Shown here: positions 61,510 through 64,000 of the stretch, piece after piece
How positions within the stretch are numbered: the first letter of the stretch is position 1
Layout of the letters: every line of letters begins with the position of its first letter
Assembly (NCBI GenBank): GCA_965279655.1
Contig: OZ257255.1
Coordinates: 248,001 to 312,000 of the forward strand
DNA: 64,000 nucleotides
Reading direction: 5' to 3'
From: SCTM01 sp965279655
GTDB lineage: Bacteria > Pseudomonadota > Alphaproteobacteria > Rhodospirillales > Rhodospirillaceae
The notes under the pieces: generated by a model
What the model was told of the DNA's origin: nothing
The model's database searches: none
Seen by the model: the letters and a program-made list of their open reading frames with translations, nothing else
Program-made: the position numbers and the translations under genes

Positions 61510-62253
61510 ATGAACAACCACCATATGAAAAATCGCCAACGCGGTCGCAATGGCGGAAAACCCCGTCCTCCCGGCGGTGGCGGCGGCGGCGGCGGCGGCG
61601 GTGATCGCCGCCCCAACTTCGACGGCGGTATGCGGCCGCGGGGCAATGCCCAGCAGCTCATGGAGAAGTTCCTCGCCATGGCGCGGGACGCCACGATGAT
61701 GGGCGACCGAGTTGCGGCTGAGAACTACTTCCAGCACGCCGACCATTATTACCGTGTGCTCAATGCGCGCTTCGAGGCGCAGCAGCAGCAGAACCAGCAG
61801 CACGGCAATCAGCAGAACAACAACAACGGCCAACGTCCTCAGAACCAGGGCAACCGTCCCTATCAGGGCGAAGGCCAGGGCGACGACAATCAGGGCAACT
61901 ACGATCAGCGCCCGAATTACGACCAGCGCCCGAACTACGATCAGCGGCCGAGCTATCAGGGTGAGGGCCAGCAGAACAACCAGGCTGAGACCGGTAACGA
62001 GCAGCAGTCGTACCAGCCCCAGCAGCATCAGCCGCACCAACAGCATCAGCCGCAACACCAGCCGCAACACCAGCCGGAAGGCGACATCGGCCTTCCGCCG
62101 CAGGTCCTCGGTCTGAGCGAGGAAGGCGGAAGCCAGGGCGAGAGCCAAGGCGGCGAAGGGAACCAGGGCGGTGGCGATCGTCCGCCGCGCCGGCGCCGTG
62201 GCCGTGGCCAGGGTAGCGGACCGCGCCCGAGCCCCGACGCCGCTCGCGACTAG
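61510..62253 (+). CDS. DUF4167 family protein with low-complexity Gln/Asn tail
   Basis: A 247-residue protein. A basic start (MKNRQRGRNGGKPRPP), a run of ten glycines (about 24-33), then the conserved DUF4167 core RGNAQQLMEKFLAMARDATM followed by MGDRVAAENYFQHADHYYRV (about 44-86). The remaining 160 residues are disordered: Gln/Asn-rich, with tandem YDQRPN repeats (about 135-155), HQPQ repeats (about 178-200) and a Gly/Arg-rich end (RPPRRRRGRGQGS). Conserved in alphaproteobacteria next to prmC; basic, Gln-rich composition suggests RNA binding or phase separation, which is inference. ATG at 61510 begins the conserved N-terminus. Confidence 0.88.
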   Translation: MNNHHMKNRQRGRNGGKPRPPGGGGGGGGGGDRRPNFDGGMRPRGNAQQLMEKFLAMARDATMMGDRVAAENYFQHADHYYRVLNARFEAQQQQNQQHGNQQNNNNGQRPQNQGNRPYQGEGQGDDNQGNYDQRPNYDQRPNYDQRPSYQGEGQQNNQAETGNEQQSYQPQQHQPHQQHQPQHQPQHQPEGDIGLPPQVLGLSEEGGSQGESQGGEGNQGGGDRPPRRRRGRGQGSGPRPSPDAARD

Positions 62254-62277
62254 GCGTCTGGCCCGATAGGCTCAAAT

Positions 62278-62320
62278 CTCGCCCGGCTGCCGATAAATTC
62301 GGCCGCCGGGCGTCTTTTTA
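62278..62320 (+). terminator. Rho-independent terminator after the DUF4167 gene
   Basis: CGCCCGGC (62280-62287) pairs with GCCGGGCG (62305-62312), with an additional inner GCCG/CGGC pairing, then TCTTTTT. 25 nt after the stop codon. Confidence 0.85.
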
Positions 62321-62331
62321 GCTGCGCCGAC

Positions 62332-62361
62332 CTTGAATGGGGCCCCGGGCGCCCCCCATAT
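62332..62361 (+). promoter_or_regulatory. Heat-shock (RpoH/sigma32) promoter of clpB
   Basis: CTTGAAT (62332-62338), 15-bp spacer, CCCCATAT (62354-62361). This is almost the textbook sigma32 consensus CTTGAAA-N(13-17)-CCCCATNT. The transcript would start near 62369, 74 nt before the clpB start codon. Confidence 0.85.
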
Positions 62362-62442
62362 TTTGACCATCCTCAAGAGGGGTCTTGGCGTTGCCTGATA
62401 AGAGGGACGTCGCGTGACCTCGTCATGATGTGAAGGATGGCT

Positions 62443-64000
62443 ATGAACCTCGAGAAATTCACCGATCGGGCGAAGGGCTTCCTGCAGGCCGCGCAGACCA
62501 TTGCCCTCCGAGAGACGCACCAGCAGATCACGCCCGAGCACCTTCTGAAGGCGCTGCTCGACGACAAGGAAGGCATGGCCGCGAGCCTGATCGGCAACGC
62601 CGGCGGTGATGCGGCGCGTGCGCTGCGCGAGGTCGAGGCGGAACTCAAGAAGCTGCCCAAGATCGAAGGCGCGGGCAGCCAGATGTATTTTTCCCAAGAT
62701 CTGTCGCGCTTGCTCGATCAAGCGCAGCAGGCCGCCGAGAAGGCGGGCGACGGCTTCGTCACCGCGGAATACGTCCTGCTCGCGCTTGCGACCGGCAAAG
62801 GAACGTCAGGGCGCATCCTCCAGGATGCCGGGATCACGCCGACATCGCTGAATGCCGCCATCAAGGAACTGCGCAAGGGCCGCACGGCCGACAGCGCGTC
62901 GGCGGAAAATCAATACGAAGCCCTCAAGAAGTACACGCGCGACCTCACCGAGGCCGCGCGCAACGGCAAGCTCGACCCCGTCATCGGGCGCGACGAGGAG
63001 ATCCGCCGCACGATCCAGGTGCTGTCGCGCCGGACCAAGAACAACCCGGTGCTGATCGGCGAACCGGGCGTGGGCAAGACCGCGATCATCGAAGGCCTGG
63101 CGCTGCGCATCGTCAACGGCGACGTGCCGGAAAGCCTGCGCGACAAGCGTTTGTTGGCGCTCGACCTGGGCGCCCTGATCGCCGGGGCTAAGTTCCGCGG
63201 CGAGTTCGAGGAACGGCTCAAGGGCGTCCTCAACGAGATGACGTCCGCCGCCGGTCAGATCATCATGTTCATCGACGAGATGCATACGCTCGTCGGCGCC
63301 GGCGCGGCGGAAGGGTCGATGGATGCATCCAATTTGCTGAAGCCGGCCCTGGCCCGCGGCGAATTGCACTGCGTGGGCGCGACCACGCTCAACGAGTACC
63401 GCAAGCATGTCGAGAAGGACGCCGCCCTTGCGCGGCGCTTCCAGCCGGTGTTCGTGAGCGAACCGACGGTCGAGGACACGATCTCGATCCTGCGCGGCAT
63501 CAAGGAAAAGTACGAGCTTCACCATGGCGTGCGTATCGCCGACAGCGCGCTGGTGGCCGCGGCGACACTGTCCAACCGCTACATCACCGACCGCTTCCTG
63601 CCGGACAAGGCGATCGACCTGATGGACGAAGCCGCTTCCCGGCTTCGCATGCAGGTGGATTCCAAGCCGGAGGCGCTGGACGAACTCGATCGGCGCATCG
63701 TGCAGCTCAAGATCGAACGCGAGGCGCTGAAGAAAGAGAAGGACGACGCATCGCGCGATCGCCTGGGTAAATTGCAGGTCGAACTCGATGAGATCGAGAA
63801 GGAAGGCGCCGACCTGACGGAAGAATGGCAGGCGGAGAAGGGCAAGCTCGCCGGTGCGACCAAGCTCAAAGAAGAGCTCGACAAAGCGCGTCTGGAGCTC
63901 GAGCAATCGTTGCGCCGCAGCGAATACGAGCGTGCCGGGCAGCTTCAGCACCAGGTCATTCCGGAGATGGAACGCCGGCTGAAGGAGGCCGAGCAGCAGG
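62443..64000 (+). CDS. clpB: ATP-dependent chaperone ClpB, N-terminal part (3' end outside window)
   Basis: Hsp100 disaggregase working with DnaK. The first 519 residues are present and the frame is open at the right edge. In order: the N-terminal Clp repeat domain (1-145, MNLEKFTDRAKGFLQAAQTI; EHLLKALLDDKEG), AAA-1 with Walker A GEPGVGKTA (206-214) and Walker B IIMFIDEMHTLVGAG, the arginine-finger region RGELHCVGATTLNEYRKHVE, and the start of the middle coiled coil (about 405 onward, ELDRRIVQLKIEREALKKEK). The long middle domain distinguishes ClpB from ClpA/ClpC. A canonical RpoH promoter upstream matches its heat-shock role. Confidence 0.98.
   Translation, partial: MNLEKFTDRAKGFLQAAQTIALRETHQQITPEHLLKALLDDKEGMAASLIGNAGGDAARALREVEAELKKLPKIEGAGSQMYFSQDLSRLLDQAQQAAEKAGDGFVTAEYVLLALATGKGTSGRILQDAGITPTSLNAAIKELRKGRTADSASAENQYEALKKYTRDLTEAARNGKLDPVIGRDEEIRRTIQVLSRRTKNNPVLIGEPGVGKTAIIEGLALRIVNGDVPESLRDKRLLALDLGALIAGAKFRGEFEERLKGVLNEMTSAAGQIIMFIDEMHTLVGAGAAEGSMDASNLLKPALARGELHCVGATTLNEYRKHVEKDAALARRFQPVFVSEPTVEDTISILRGIKEKYELHHGVRIADSALVAAATLSNRYITDRFLPDKAIDLMDEAASRLRMQVDSKPEALDELDRRIVQLKIEREALKKEKDDASRDRLGKLQVELDEIEKEGADLTEEWQAEKGKLAGATKLKEELDKARLELEQSLRRSEYERAGQLQHQVIPEMERRLKEAEQQ

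Overview
The window is 64 kb of GC-rich chromosome from an alphaproteobacterium. Gene content and order point there: a purC-purS-purQ-purL-bolA-grxD run, the DUF1476 (ATP synthase zeta inhibitor) gene, a class II DAHP synthase, the comF/grxC/nitrilase/DUF1178/ubiG block, lysC and ptsP, and ispG-hisS-prfA-prmC-DUF4167-clpB. The species cannot be fixed from the sequence alone. Both ends are cut: an MCP-type chemoreceptor on the left and clpB on the right.

Regions. 0-5 kb: chemoreceptor C-terminus, glutathione reductase, SDR oxidoreductase, small secreted protein, and an ArsR-SRPBCC pair behind a large palindromic operator. 5-11 kb: flavin-reductase-like protein, PAS protein, orphan peptide-type binding protein and two FtsX-type permeases. 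11-22 kb: aroG, nadE, a small outer-membrane barrel, then translation genes (trmJ, rpsD, rsmC, rsuA-type), a methyltransferase and a Tat-exported amidohydrolase. 22-30 kb: purine synthesis (purC/S/Q/L, purB) with bolA and grxD, plus an NRDE protein, DUF1476 and a GlsB-type membrane protein. 30-36 kb: a minus-strand set of subtilase, TonB-dependent receptor and Tat-exported M24 peptidase-like protein, which looks like peptide scavenging. 36-49.8 kb: housekeeping (radC, map, sfsA, comF, grxC, ubiG, lysC, ptsP, rodZ). 56.9-64 kb: ispG, hisS, prfA, prmC, DUF4167, clpB; clpB has a textbook heat-shock (RpoH) promoter.

The most unusual stretch is 49.8-56.5 kb, between rodZ and ispG. About nine genes all run on the minus strand. 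They are visibly less GC-biased and functionally unrelated: an exported argininosuccinate-lyase-like protein, two GNAT acetyltransferases, a DsbA-family oxidoreductase, a secreted NTF2-like protein and several unknowns. Six of the genes are each followed, 10-75 nt after the stop codon, by one copy of a 30-nt repeat in the same orientation. A seventh, divergent copy at the head of the array is the 3' end of a tRNA (T-arm, acceptor strand and CCA, tRNA-Glu-like). A near-identical 29-bp direct repeat flanks the array. This looks like an integron-style array of one-gene cassettes whose joining sites descend from a tRNA 3' end rather than from classical attC. No integrase is visible in the window.

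No complete tRNA or rRNA gene, insertion sequence or CRISPR array was found. Recurrent palindromic intergenic repeats (three of about 110 bp at convergent gene ends, two of a second type) are annotated, together with promoters and terminators that could be read directly.
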